Assembly: GCA_029204225.1 (NCBI GenBank)
Contig: CM055096.1
Location: forward strand, 36,388,954 to 36,452,953
Reading direction: 5' to 3'
Source of the DNA: Diphasiastrum complanatum
Lineage: Eukaryota; Streptophyta; Lycopodiopsida; Lycopodiales; Lycopodiaceae
Length of the DNA: 64,000 bases
Part shown: piece after piece, positions 20,813-32,733 of the stretch
How positions within the stretch are numbered: position 1 is the first letter of the stretch
Layout: the number at the start of each line of letters is the position of its first letter
Translations under genes and position numbers: made by a program
Notes under the pieces: generated by a model
Databases searched by the model: none
What the model saw: the letters and a program-made list of their open reading frames with translations, nothing else
Told to the model about the DNA's origin: nothing

Positions 20813-23800
20813 GTGAGTGGAGTGTCTCGATAGAGACAGTGGTATCTGTCTCTGATCTCATAGTAAGCTGGACATAAGAAAATAAAGTGAAACTCATTCT
20901 CAACCTCCTGTAATGTACAGCACCGACAGATCTGTAATGGTCGTGGCATGTCTGTGTATCTGCCGGTCTCAATAGCGAACTGATGAGAAGAGACCCAAAG
21001 CTGGCCTATGCGGTAGCGCAGGCCAAAAGACAATGGCTGAGAGAGATAACTCGGTCTAACGGGAAGCCCTGAAGCATCTAAGTGAAGAAAGTGAATGTGG
21101 TAGAACTGAAGCTTAACCTGTGAAGGATCACGGTGAGACGAAACCATATGTATGTATGCTCTGTAGATCTGTCTGCGAATGAACGCATGAGTCCCATTGG
21201 GGAGGTCAGACATAGATAATCCCCAGCTATGTAGAAAGTCCGAAGCATACTGAAACCATGAAGACTTAGCCCGCTGCCCAGCCAAAGTGCGAGAAGATGT
21301 AAAATCCGCTACCACCGTATCTGGAGGAATCAAGCTCTGAGATTCTGTGAATGAATGTGATAATCCTGAAAATAGCCTTGACAAGGAGAAGCAAACTCCG
21401 CCAGAATAATCTCATGAGGAACGAACTGCTTGGCCTGAATCATCCGGCTAAGCATGTGAATCTGCAAACGCGAGATATCACTCCGAGTGTCTCTAGATAA
21501 ACCTGGGCACCATGTCTCTGCTGAGTATAGTGCCACTGGAGAAACAGTCGAAGAAAAGAGGCGACATCGTGTGTCTGGGTCATGCACATAATAAGTAGAG
21601 GAAAACCTCTCCATCTGAACAAGAGCAGAGCGCCCCTTGCGGAGCCTAGCCAATGCAGCTGGTCTAAACGAAAGCAATGGGCCAGAAAAGAGAACACGCA
21701 GGTATGTGTAAGACGCCACTATCTCTAGAGGCTGTCCATCAAAATAGGACATAGTGTCTCTCATATGCTGTGTTAAACACCATAACCTTAGTCTTACCAA
21801 TGTTCACCATTAGCCCCCATATCTGATAGAAGTATACAAGGCATCCAGATGTCGCTGAAGTCCTGTAGCTGAACTAGATAGTAAAACCACATCATTTGCA
21901 TAAAGAAGGATAGGGATAACAATATCTGCTAGAGGACAGCCATCCCCACCTTCTTCCCGAATGATCCGCTCAAGGTCGTCAATGTATAAAGCAAAAAGGG
22001 TGGGTGATAAAGGACATCCCTGCTTTACTCCGACCGTACTATGAATATATGAAGACCATCCATCTCCATCACGAAATCTGGCCAAAACTCTCTCATATAA
22101 TGTGATGATAGCAGCAATGATCTCCTGTGAGAATCCAAGGGATGCCAGACGCTGGAGCAGCAAGTCTCGCGGAACTGAATCAAATGCTTTGCGGAAGTCC
22201 ACAAAGCAGCAATAGACTCTCTGTTTTCTGAACTTCGCTGCCTCAATGATACATCTCAGTATGAATATCTGGTCTGTTGTGGAGTAGCCTGCTCTAAAAC
22301 CTGCCTGTCCCATAGCATATGACTCCTCTGTCTCTGTGTGAGTGCTGATGATAGACTGCATAACCGAACCATAGAGCTTAGTGGCTGATCATAATAGTAC
22401 GATAGTTGTCTACATGCAGAGGATCACCAGCCTTGAGTATAGGGTGCAAAAGGTTAGTGCACCAAGGTGTGGGAAGGCCAAAAATAACAGATTGGTTAAA
22501 AACGTAGGAGATGTATGGAGCAACAATATGGGCGATAGGTTTTAGAAAGTCCGTACTTGGAGAGTCAACATCAATGGCTTTATGGTTTTGGCCATTTTTG
22601 ATGGCGTTTTCAATCATGGACGGAGTGAAAAGGGTGAATTCTGATGGTCATGCTGAGAGAGAGATGGAAGGAGAGTCAATTGTATAAAGTTTTGCGGCAT
22701 AGTCAATCCAAGATTCAATGGCAATAGGAGTTGGCATACATGAGTTTTTAGAGAACATCTTCCAAAAGAAGGTGGAAGAAGATGAGTCCAAGGAATGGAT
22801 GAGTTTTTGCACCAAAGACTGAAAGTATGTGGACCTCTTTCGCAAAGTCATTCTATGGTATTCTCTTTGTTTAGATGCTAAGTTGTCGGGAGAATGATAT
22901 TGAGCGTGAACAACCTGCTTGTGTAGAGAGAGGCACTCATCATCATACCATCTATTGTAAGTGCATTTATGAGATGAAATTTTTTTGGAGGATATGCAGT
23001 ATTGGCTGAACAAAGAAGCGACTGAGATGAAAAGGCGGCTTGTTGGTCTACTGAAGATGAGAAGGGGAAATCGGCGAGCATTGTGGCCAGAGAGGAAGTG
23101 TAAGTAGGAAGACCAATTGGAGAGAAAGAAGGACGATGGCGATGTGTGGAATGCAGAGTCGTAACAGTACCAAGAGTAGCATGGCCAAGAGATAGGAGCA
23201 ATAGAGAGTGATCAGAGATGGTAGGGTGCATAATACGAAAAGTATGAAGAAACAGGATTAAGGCTGGTGAGCCAATGAAGTAGTCAACAACGCTGTGTCC
23301 ACCACCGTGCGGAGGGCAAGTAAAAACTGATGATGATGGCCATCGAGAAAGGCCATTCAAAATGGCTAAAGAGTGAGCTTCTGCAAGTCCAATCAACTGT
23401 TTTCCAAATGTGTAGCTGGGGTATTTGCATCCTGAGAGGTCCTGTCCAAACCCACATCCAAAACCAAAATATGTAAGAAATCACTATCTGCATGAAACTC
23501 TTTCTGCTGGGTGTTGGTGCGAGCATTAAATTCGCCTGCTACTAAAATAAGGCCCTGCTGTGCAAAGCTGGCTATATCATCGGAAAGAGCCTGGAAGGGG
23601 TCACCACCATAATCTGCAAAAGTTGATGTCTGAGGTGCAAAATAACAAATTGCTATAAAGAGATCTTGAGGTAGCCCTAAGAAGTGACCAAAAAACTGTA
23701 ACCAAATAGATTGCGGAAATGGATCACTTTTGAGTAGCTTAAAATGAGTACAAAAAACTTCCTTGGTAAGATATGCAACACCACCAGAGCCACATGTGGT

Positions 23801-23990
23801 TTTTCCTCTTACGAAAGGCCTGTACGCTGAATACCATGAGTAATCCTGAATAGCTGGAAGAGGTCGATACAGTGATTCACGAGTCTCCGCTAAGAGCAAA
23901 ATATCACATTTTTGTAAAAAGGAGTGAAAATCCCATGCCGAAGAAGATGAAAGCACACCGTTACAATTCCAAAAACCAATTTGTAATGGC
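20813..23990 (-). pseudogene. LINE B ORF2 (AP endonuclease + reverse transcriptase), frameshifted
   Basis: Order on the minus strand: endonuclease start FWNCNGVLSSSS with LLLAETRES (23990-23860), AGEFNARTN (~23530; Glu replaces the usual Asp of GDFNAR), LPPHGGGHSVVDYFIGSP-type block (~23290), SDHSLL (~23210); RT motifs MGQAGFRAGYSTTDQIF, CCFVDFRKAFDSVPR, VKQGCPLSPTLFALYIDD, and LLYANDVVLL, where YAND replaces YADD, a damaged catalytic box. The thumb follows at 21800-21330, then a C-terminal CxxC...HFIFLC zinc-finger-like segment at 20900. At least five frame changes and a stop in the RT show it is dead. It would have made the enzyme for target-primed reverse transcription. Confidence 0.8.
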
Positions 23991-24039
23991 TGAGGGGATC
24001 TTGGGTTGTTGTGCCTGGGATCTCCGATTTCCTATTGTG

Positions 24040-24962
24040 AAATCTTATCGTAGAATTTAGGCTTGCCTTCAATAAAGACCACTCTTTGATTTCTAGCATT
24101 GGCCTCCTGAATGACCAATTTCCTCGCTTGCCATTGTGTGTGTGTGTTAGATCTTCATCCATAAAAATAAAAGGTCCTTTGAGCTTGGCTCGAAGGCGTA
24201 AAGTAGCATTGCGTTGTTCAATGGAGCGAAACTTTATGAATAAGACCTTATCATCAAATTTGCTCCGCCAAGCAGTGTCAAATCCCTCCATATTATGTGC
24301 AAGTTTAGATACAAGAAGGTCTTTTGCCTCATCAAGTGCCTTGTTTCCATTAGGGATTCCCCTAACTCGTATATTAAGAGTCTTCTTGGCTCTTCTCTCT
24401 TGTTCTGTAAAAACATTCTCTAAGGTAGAATTCACTAACGAAGGCTGAACTTGGTTAGAGGAATTACCAACTTGCTTAAGACATGAAGCCCAAGTATGAG
24501 TGTCTTCCAATTCCTTTGCCAAAGATGAGATTCTACTTTCCACATCTTGCTATGAATGAGTATCCTGTATCCCTTTCTCTTTCGTCATGTCGATATTGCT
24601 TTGCAAATCCTTATTTTGAAGACTGACCTTGGTAAGTTCTCCATGAAGTGTTTGATTTTGTAGCTGCAATTTTCTGATAAATTGAAACACTTCTTTGAAC
24701 TGGTGTTGTAAGTAGCTGTTGAGAGATTCAAAGTCGGATAAGTTGCTAGGTTGTAATTGTTCAACAGGGATATGATAAGCAAGGCAGGAATTTGTTGAGA
24801 TAATATTGGAACCGGCGTATTGGCAATGTCTTGCAATGGAGAATGAGGTGATGAGAAAGACAGACCGGTAAATGAAGGGAAAGAGCCAGCGATGGCTGAC
24901 TGGCCATCAGAAGCCTGGTCAAGAAAAGCATGGGAAGAGGGGGGGTGAAGTGGCCCCATCAC
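24040..24962 (-). pseudogene. LINE B ORF1 (RRM-type nucleic-acid-binding protein)
   Basis: The C-terminal half reads TLNIRVRGIPNGNKALDEAK..., GFDTAWRSKFDDKVLFIKFR, NATLRLRAKLKGPFIFMDED, an RRM-like ORF1 domain shared with LINEs C, E and F. The N-terminal half is broken near 24545-24585, where a predicted coiled coil should lie. ORF1 proteins coat LINE RNA. Confidence 0.65.
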
Positions 24963-25011
24963 GTTTGGTAGAGGCCAGGGGTCAGACCTGGGTGTGGACA
25001 GGAATGGACAG

Positions 25012-25015
<4 letters not shown>

Positions 25016-25069
<54 letters not shown>
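25016..25069. repeat. (GA)n tail of LINE C
   Basis: 54 bp of GA. On its right is the LINE 3' end (tttattaatgtcttttccatgcc); on its left is the 5' end of LINE B. Confidence 0.95.
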
Positions 25070-25073
<4 letters not shown>

Positions 25074-25329
25074 TTAATGTCTTTTCCATGCCAAAAGGCA
25101 TAGAAGACAAAAAGTACTGTCAAGTATGTGGTAACCATGAGAGCCTCTAAAGCGTCTCCAAAGCTGTAATAAAGATAACGTCTAGTACAAACTAAGCTAA
25201 GTAGATAATTGAGAAAGCCTGTGCATGAAAGTCAAGTGTGTCCATGTCCAGATGTCAGGTCTGTGCTGGTGCTGTAGAAGGATGTAATGCGAGCTGTAAC
25301 ATCGGGAAGCACTGGGGCTCGCTGGCGTC

Positions 25330-27520
25330 GTCTATTGACCATGTGTAGTGTGTCTTTGTGTAGGAGGTCTGGTGGGACGTGTAACTCTCATGGTTGCCTG
25401 AGGCTGGGTGGTGCATCGTCTCTTCGTCCTGGGAATGTCGTCGTAATTACTGTCAGTCATGTCTGTATCAGGACGTGGTCTCCTTCGTGAGAAGAAGGAT
25501 GTAATCTGAGACTGTGTGCCTGGATAAGCATGCTGAGCTGATTGGCATGGGTCCTGTCGCAGGAGGGACATTCACGTATCATAAGTGCCACACAACGGGG
25601 GTCCTCGTATGAGATAAGGGACCGTAGTGTAGCTGGTGTTTGACGAAAAAGGCAATGATATCGTCCTCTGATCTCGTAGTAAACTGGACATGTGAATAAG
25701 AAATGCTTCTCTGACTCGACCATAGATAATGAGCGCAACTGGCAAATCCGCTCCTCCTGTGGGGTGCCCTGGAAGCGTCCAGTCTCAATAGCTAACTGGT
25801 GTGAAGATAATCATAACTGGCCCAATAAAAATCGAAGCCCATGAGATAGTCCCGAGGTGAGATAGCAAGGCAAAACCGGAAGTCCCCCTGTGTCTAGCTC
25901 CAGGAATTGTGTCCTATAATAGTCGTGTTTGACCTTGAGCGGTCCGTGTCATGTCCCTCTATGATATGCTCTATAAAGAAAGCATTTGATATACTCATGG
26001 GTGCCCGATGGAAGATCTGTGATGGATATGCCAAGTGTGTCTAGTATCTGGGAGGCCTGAGAGAACCATGATAGTCAATGCCCCTAGTCATGAAGGTGTC
26101 ATGATGAGGCAAGTGCCGTCTGTATGTATCTCTGCTCATCTGTGGGTAGCATCATGATACGCTGAATATACAGGATAAGCTGGAAGATGGCGGACAACTG
26201 TATGGGTGGAACCGCGAACTCTGTCAGTATAATCTGATGTGGGGCAGACGGCTTAGCCCATATCATCCGAGATAGCATGAGAACCTACAGTCATGAAATA
26301 CTGGCCCAATCAGATGATGTAAGACTCGTACACCATACCTCTGCTGCATATTGGGCGGTGGGGGTGACGAGAATATCAAAAAGCTGACATTTACTCGGGG
26401 CATCCCGAATAAATCGTCTGAAACATAAATGCTCTAGCTTGACAAGGGAGGCGTGCACCTTCCCAAGCCTGGCAGAAGCTGCCTGTCGCATACCAAATAT
26501 AGGGCTTGTAAAAAGTACGCCAAGGTAAGTGTAAGAAGATACAACCTCCAAGGGCTGCCTATCAAAGATGAGTGTCTGGCGCTGCATAAAAGCTCTCGAT
26601 GTGTTGAAAACCATAACTTTGGTTTTCAATATGTTAACACCCATCTATTGCAGAAGGCATGAAGACTGTCGAACTGTCGCTGTAATCCCTCTTTGGTAGG
26701 AGATACGAGAACCACGTCATCAGCATATAAAAGTATGGCAATCAAGATACCACCAATGACTCTCTCAAGCTCATCGATATATAGCCCAAACATGGTTGGA
26801 GATAGAGAACAACCCTGTTTCACGCCAATGGTACTCCAAATGTGATCTGAGATGCTGATGTCACTCCGAAAACAGCCAAGGACTCTCTCGTAGAGTGCTA
26901 TCACTGCCAAGATCGTGTCAGTAGAAAATCCAAGATCACGTAGCCGCTATATGAGAAGGGATAGTGGAACAGAGTCGAAGACTTTCCTGAAGTCAACAAA
27001 ACAACAGTAGATCCGCTCTTTCCTGTGTCTGGCCTCTTCGATAATGGTCCGAAGGGTGAAGACGTGATCTGTGGTGGAGTAGTGTGCTCTGAAACCCGCC
27101 TGGCCCAGCATGTAATCTTCTAGATTCTGCCTCAGAGCTGACTGCTGATTGGAGGATGGTGCCATATAGCTTAGCAATGATATGCCCAACCATAATGGTG
27201 CGATAATTACCAGGGTCCATGGGATCACCAGTTTTGTGAATGGGATGGATAATTGAGCAAAGTGGCTAGGGTAGGTGATAGTGTGTCTGCAACATGGATA
27301 AGGAGTTCGGATTCGAGGTCATCAATATCGCGGGTGCGACGGGTTTTCAGTCTATTGATGGCCGTTAGGACCATGTCTGAGGTGAAGAAAGTGAAAGTGG
27401 TCGGCCGGGGCTCTCGTGTGTCTCATAAAAAAAAGTATGTCTTTGTCTGTGATGAAATCGGAAAGATCTCCGGCCGTGGATGATAAGTGTATGCCATTAC
27501 AATTCCATATTCCTAGATGT
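25330..27520 (-). pseudogene. LINE C ORF2, RT retained, endonuclease deleted
   Basis: RT motifs YMLGQAGFRAHYSTTDHVF, CCFVDFRKVFDSVP, VKQGCSLSPTMFGLYIDE and LLYADDVVLVS are readable across several frames (27228 to 26650). The C-terminal part keeps CPVYYEIRGRYHCLFRQ (25640-25690). The endonuclease catalytic blocks (GDFNAR, SDH) are absent, so this copy could not cut target DNA by itself even without its frameshifts. Confidence 0.75.
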
Positions 27521-27639
27521 AGGTGGTGTGGAAGGGGTCCCGGGATGCGCCCATGCCCGGGTACCCCAATTTCCTATAGGCTGTTTCCGGATGCAGTACC
27601 ATCGAGGTACCGAACAGCTCCATCTCGATAGATCACCCT

Positions 27640-28560
27640 TCTTCAGGTAGCTTTGGCGGTTTGGAATGGTTGACGTCTTTCTTCAACTTGGATATAGGTA
27701 AGGTCATCATCCATGAAGATTTTGGTGCTTTTCAATTTGGCTCTTTGTTGCCAGGTTTCTTTACGATACGTATGTGACATAAAGCGGAGGATCAAAGTAG
27801 TGGTGTCCTTCTTAGTGCGCCATGCTGTATACAAACCACTTGCATTATGTCCTAGGGTAGTACATAAAAATCTTTTTGCTTCTTCTATGGCGTTTTGGGT
27901 GTCAGCGATGCCTCGTACCCTGATATTGAGAGCCTTGGAATCTCGAAGTTTTTCTTCCGTAAGAGTAGTGGAAATGAATGATGAGAAGGGGGCAGACTTA
28001 CTTCCGCCATCGGCTGTCCAAGGTGGGCTTGTACTTTTGTCCTTAGTGAGGATGGAAGCCCATGATTGGTCGATTCTTTGTGTTGACTCAGCTGCTGTTC
28101 CAGATCTTGTAGCTTTGTCATTGTCTCTTTTTGCGGCTGGGAAACATGTTTGTTATCCATCTCTGTCTGAAGCTGTTGGCTCTCTGTACGTAAGTGGATG
28201 ACTTCCAATTTCAAGGCTTGGACGTCTGCTGTCAGTTCTTTCAGTTGGTAGGCTAGGAAATTTTCAAAAGATTTGGAGCTAGTGTAGTCGGCATGAGATA
28301 AGAAGGGCGTGTCTGGATCTGCGATGGTAGAGATGGGAGTGGAGGGGACAGGGGGTGAAGGAGGGCCAGAGTGGGAGGCGTGAAGAGAGAGAGAGGGGGG
28401 GTGTTGCGCAACAGTAGGAGGGTGGGCGACAAGTTGGCCAGCAGGAGGTTGGGCACCAGGTGGAGCAGAATATGGAGCAGGTGGGGTGGCAGCAGGTGGA
28501 GCAGCAGACGGAGCGGCGGGTAAGGCGGCAACAAGTGGAGCGGCAGCAGGTGGAGCTGCG
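27640..28560 (-). pseudogene. LINE C ORF1 (A/P-rich N-terminus, coiled coil, RRM remnant)
   Basis: The upstream part (28560-28250) is an alanine/proline-rich repeat region; 28214-28060 reads LEVIHLRTESQQLQTEM and TMTKLQDLEQQLSQHKES, a probable coiled coil; 27834-27660 keeps TAWRTKKDTTTLILRFM and IFMDDDLTYIQVEER of the RRM-like domain. Frame changes occur between these pieces. Confidence 0.6.
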
Positions 28561-28729
28561 GGTAGGGCAGTAGGTGGAGCTGCGGGTAGGCTATAGATTC
28601 TTTACTTTTTGGAGCTTGTAAGGGTTGTAGTTTTTCTTGCCATAGAGGTGGAGGGGGGGGCGATGGAGGAGGGGGGAGGGGAGCTCAGATCTCCATGGAG
28701 CAGCGATGGAGGAGGAGCAGCGATGAGGA

Positions 28730-28732
<3 letters not shown>

Positions 28733-28794
<62 letters not shown>
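28733..28794. repeat. (GA)n tail of LINE D
   Basis: 62 bp of GA, with the LINE D 3' end (aagctttattaatgtctt) on the right and the 5' end of LINE C on the left. Confidence 0.95.
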
Positions 28795-28798
<4 letters not shown>

Positions 28799-31726
28799 TT
28801 TATTAATGTCTTTTCCATGCCAAAAGGCATATAAGACTAGTAAATGTACATGTCAAGTTTGTGGTAACAATGGGAGTGTATGAAACGTCTCCAAAACGAT
28901 AACAGAAATAACAAATCTAAAGCTATGAACTGAAATAGATGTGATGATATATGAAACATGTGGGAGCATGTATACTGCTAAAAGTCATGAGTGGGGTATG
29001 ACACTATCATCCAATCCTGTCCTGCTGATGCTATAAAAGGATGTAATACGGGCCGCATGGAGGGCCATTGGTGGTCGCTAACGTCGTCTAGGAGGGTGAA
29101 GAAGTCTCCTCGTGATAAGTCGAGTAGCTCGTGCTGCAACATGGCTATGTGTGGGACACTGTCTCCGATCTCTATGGGCAGGTAAGTCATCATCCCCATC
29201 ATCATCATCATCAAATACTAGGTCTCGTCCTCTCCTCCTGGAGAAGAAAGAAGTGCTCTGAGGCTGAGAAACATGACTCTGCTGGGCTGTCTGACACATG
29301 TCCTGTCGCAATATAAACATCTCTCGTATCATGAGTGCAACGCATCGGGAGTCCTTATAGGCTAGGAGGGATCGTAGGGTGATAGGTGTGTCATGGAACA
29401 AATAGTGGTATCTCCCTCTGATCTCGTAATATGTCGGGCACCTAAAGATAAAGTGCTCCTCTGACTCCACCTCATCCAAGGAGCATAAGTGACAAATCCA
29501 CTCCTCTCTCGGGATACCTTGGAATCTCCCAGTCTCAATAGCCAATTGATGTGATGATACGCGGAGCTGTCCCAATGTAAATATGAAGCAGTATGATAAC
29601 CCTGAGTCCAAATAGTGTGGCAAAATTGGGAACCCTGCTATGTCAAGCTCAATAAAGTGAGTCTAGTAATAGTTGGATTTAACCCCACGCTGTCGCCTCC
29701 TAGTACGATCGAGATATGCCCGATATAAGACGCGCCTGGTATACTGATGAGTACCTGAGGGGACCTCTGTAATGGAGATACCAAATGACTCGGAGGAAAT
29801 GGGATGCCTGGGAGAACCACGACAGTCGCCACAACAGTCGATAGCCCTGGTCATGAAGTGAGTGTGAGGAAACAAGTGCTGTATGTGTATATCTCGTATC
29901 TGCATATCTGCATTGGGTAGAGCCTGGACTCTCTGAATATATGCGATAAGCTGTAAAGCGGCATCTATCTGAATGGGTGGAACGACAAACTCTGCAAGAA
30001 GGATCTCATGTGGAACCGAGGGCTTCGCCCGAATCATACGAGCTAACATGGTGGTCTGTATTCGTGAAATGCTGGCCCAGTGTGATGAAGAGAGACAAGT
30101 ACACCATGTCTCTGCTGCATGCATGGCACTGGGGGTGACAATGGTATCAAAAAGTCTACACTTACTGCGAGCATCTCGGATGAGCTTCCTGAAGCAGAAC
30201 CGCTCAAGCTGAACAAGAGAGGAGTGCCCCTTCCCAAGCCGGGTAGTGGCAGCCTGTCGCATGCTGAAGGTAGGACCAGAAAAGAGTATCTCCAAATAAG
30301 TGTTAGAGGAAACTACCTCTAAGGCCTGTCCATCTAGGGTGAGCTCCTGGCACTGCATGAAAGGTCGAGAAGCGTTGAAGACCATAACCTTGGTCTTCGC
30401 AGTGTTCACCCCCAATCCCCATCTGGTACAAAATCCTTGTAAACAATTCAGCTGCCTCTGTAATCCCTCTCTGGTCGGGGATACTAGTACCACATCATCC
30501 GCATAGAAGAGAATAACAATCAGAATGGTGCCAAGTCTACATCCATCCCCGCCACACTTTGAGATGACTCACTCTAACTCATCATGTACAATCCAAAGAG
30601 AACCGGTGAAAGAGAACATCCCTGTTTCACCCCAATGGTGCTCCAAATGTGATCAGATAGGCCACTGTCATGTCGGAAACATCCCAAGACCTTCTCATAA
30701 AGAGCCATCACTGCTAGAACAATATTTGTGGAGAAACCAAGGTCACGAAGTCTGTGAATGAGTAGGGAGCGTGGTACAGAATCAAAGGCTTTCTTGAAGT
30801 CCATAAAACAACAATAAACCCTCTCTTCCCAGTACTTAGCTTCCTCAATCAAAGCTCGGAGTGTGAAGATATGGTCAGTGGTAGAATAATGAGATCTAAA
30901 ACTTGTCTGCCCCAATGCATGTAATCTCCTGTTTTCCACCTCTGATCTCACTGCAGACTGGAGTATGGTGCCATAGAGCTTCGTGAGAGCATGCCCAATC
31001 ATGATGGTGCGGTAATTACCAGGAATCATGGGATCACCATTTTTATGAATAGGATGGATGATGTTGTGCACCAGGATGAAGGGAAGCCAGAAACAACGCG
31101 GAATTGAGGAGAGTAGCTAGTGTGGGAGCAAGGAGGTCGGAAGCATGGGTTAGGAGTTCAGATTCGAGGTCTTCAATATCTCTTGCCTTATGGGACTTCA
31201 TTCTCTTGATGATCGCAAGTACCATGTCAGAGGTGAAGAAGGTGAACTCTGAAGGGCGTGGAGAGATAGAGATGGGTGTGTCCGTGGGTATGGTATATAG
31301 GCTGGTAGCGTAGTCGGTCCATATGCGGAGGTCATCTAGGAGAGGTGGTGGAGCACGAGGGATAAATTCATGCCAAAAGGCGCCTGAAGAGGAACTGAAG
31401 AGAAGGTCAACAAGACGCTTTCCTTCAGAGTCATCATAGGCACGCTTTTTCCAGCGGAGTGTGCCATGACGAGCGTCTGGCGGAGCGGAGGAGGTGAGGA
31501 TCATGAGTACGGGCATGGTTGACAAGGTGATGGAGAGAGCGACATTCGACATCATACCACGGGGGGTGTAGAGGCCGTAGCGATGAGGAACGTGTGCATC
31601 TGCCTTTATAGGGCTTAGATGGAAAAACTAGGGAAGCAGCGGTATGAAGAGAGGTGCTAAGGAAGGCAGCTTGAGTCTCGACTGTACTATCTGTGGAAAG
31701 GAATGGAGTTTGTGGCTAGTAGTGTT
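28795..31726 (-). mobile_element. LINE D: 5'-truncated LINE
   Basis: 3' end at 28795 carries an AATAAAG signal on the minus strand just before the tail (cattaataaagcttt). ORF2 C-terminus, thumb, RT and linker follow to 31726, where it ends inside a hAT transposase gene. ORF1 and the endonuclease are missing, a typical 5' truncation. Confidence 0.85.
29078..31555 (-). pseudogene. LINE D ORF2 fragment (linker, RT, C-terminus)
   Basis: Linker with ARDIEDLESELLTHA (31200-31160); RT motifs NYRTIMIGHALTKLYGTIL, LGQTSFRSHYSTTDHIF, CCFMDFKKAFDSVPR and GVKQGCSLSPVLFGLYM (31020-30590); the YADD box region is lost at a frame change near 30520; thumb 30493-29663 (AKTKVMVFNASR, YLEILFSGP); C-terminus with HLCSLDEVESEEHFIFRCP (zinc-finger-like C..C..H..C), acidic DDDDDGDDD run and HPPRRR end. 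Four or more frame breaks. Confidence 0.8.
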
Positions 31727-32068
31727 TATGGCTCAACTTTCCGTGTAGTGTGGATGCTAGTGGCCTCACTGAAATTGGAGAATACCTTTATCAACACCTA
31801 AAGAAAGTCATTGATAATGTGGGGGTTGCAAAGTGTTGTATAGGTTGTCATGGATAATGCCTTCAATCGTATGTTGAAGGAAGAGTTTTCCAAGATCCTT
31901 TTCACCTTGACCTATTGTTTGAGGACATGGGCAGTTTGGATTGGGTTGATCCTATTCTTCAAACAACACATAAGATCGTCACATTTATTGCTTTTCGTTC
32001 TGGACTGTTGGCCTTGTTTCGTAAGTTGAGCTCTTACGAGCTTATAAAACTTTTTGAAACTAGGTTTG

Positions 32069-32486
32069 AGTTACGAATAGAGCCACAGCTGATCTAGAAT
32101 TAAGCTATGAAAGCATCACATAAGCAAGACTTAACCCTAGAAAGCAGGAAAGAGAGAGATTAAGGAGGCTAAAGAGAGAGATCAATATCATCACCTGAAT
32201 GACAAATGACACAGTTTCCCTAGTTATAGCCAAGAGGAAGCCCTAAAAGGAAGCTTCCAGTGGCTAGGGCCCAACTGGGAGGGATAATAGTGCGCCCTCC
32301 AAGAAGGCCCCCACTCTCCAGTAATATGTCCAAATGGCCTAATAATGAATAATAAGGCCAAAGGCCAACCATATAGTCTGAATGTCACTAATGAATAAAG
32401 AAGGACCCAAGGCCTGCTTATGCATAAAGTAAAGTAACTGTAAATGTAAATGGACGCGGCGAATGTAATGAGCCGAGTCCATAACT
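32069..32486 (-). repeat. Chromovirus 3' LTR, 418 bp, AG...CT ends
   Basis: Begins agttacgaat and ends gtccataact on the + strand. Left flank gtttg, right flank polypurine complement ctccccga. Confidence 0.9.
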
Positions 32487-32549
32487 CTCCCCGACACAAA
32501 AAAAAGACCCAACTGCCGAAAAGATAACTGGATCAAGTAGCAGCAAGCC

Positions 32550-32733
32550 CTGGTGCATCAACAGCTAGAGGAACATTTGATGTAGAGGAATCAACAAGTG
32601 CAGCAAGAGCACGAGCCTGATCCGCAAGTAATGGTGTATGATAAAACACATCAATAGGCTCCCATGTGGCCTCCTCAATAGGACGACCATCCCACTGGAC
32701 CAAAAACTGAATCTACCGGCGGCGTCGACTATG
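32550..32733 (-). pseudogene. Chromodomain at the C-terminus of gypsy Pol
   Basis: After the stop that ends the 627-residue frame, the minus strand still reads IQFLVQWDGRPIEEATWEP, a chromodomain core (FLVxWxG...EEATWEP), and runs on to a stop near 32530. Two in-frame TAG codons separate it from the integrase part. Chromodomains direct integration to certain chromatin marks. Confidence 0.75.

Larger units (their letters stand above)
20813..25015 (-). mobile_element. LINE B: near-full-length LINE, 3' end lost
   Basis: Contains ORF1 (about 24962-24040) and ORF2 (about 23990-20813) on the minus strand. The 3' UTR and tail are missing because the element fuses to LINE A at 20812. The 5' end at 25015 touches the GA tail of LINE C. 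Frameshifts in both frames. Confidence 0.85.
25070..28732 (-). mobile_element. LINE C: LINE lacking its endonuclease
   Basis: 3' end at 25070 (tttattaatgtcttttccatgccaaaaggcatagaagac, split by comparison with LINEs A and D). ORF2 C-terminus at 25330-25800, thumb at 26291-26644, RT at 26650-27230 including LLYADDVVLVS, then the linker to about 27420. There it jumps directly to the first residues of the endonuclease (complement of gccattacaattccatattc, 27490-27515) and ORF1 (27640-28560). About 1.3 kb that should hold most of the endonuclease is absent. The 5' end is G/A-rich and touches the tail of LINE D. Confidence 0.85.
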
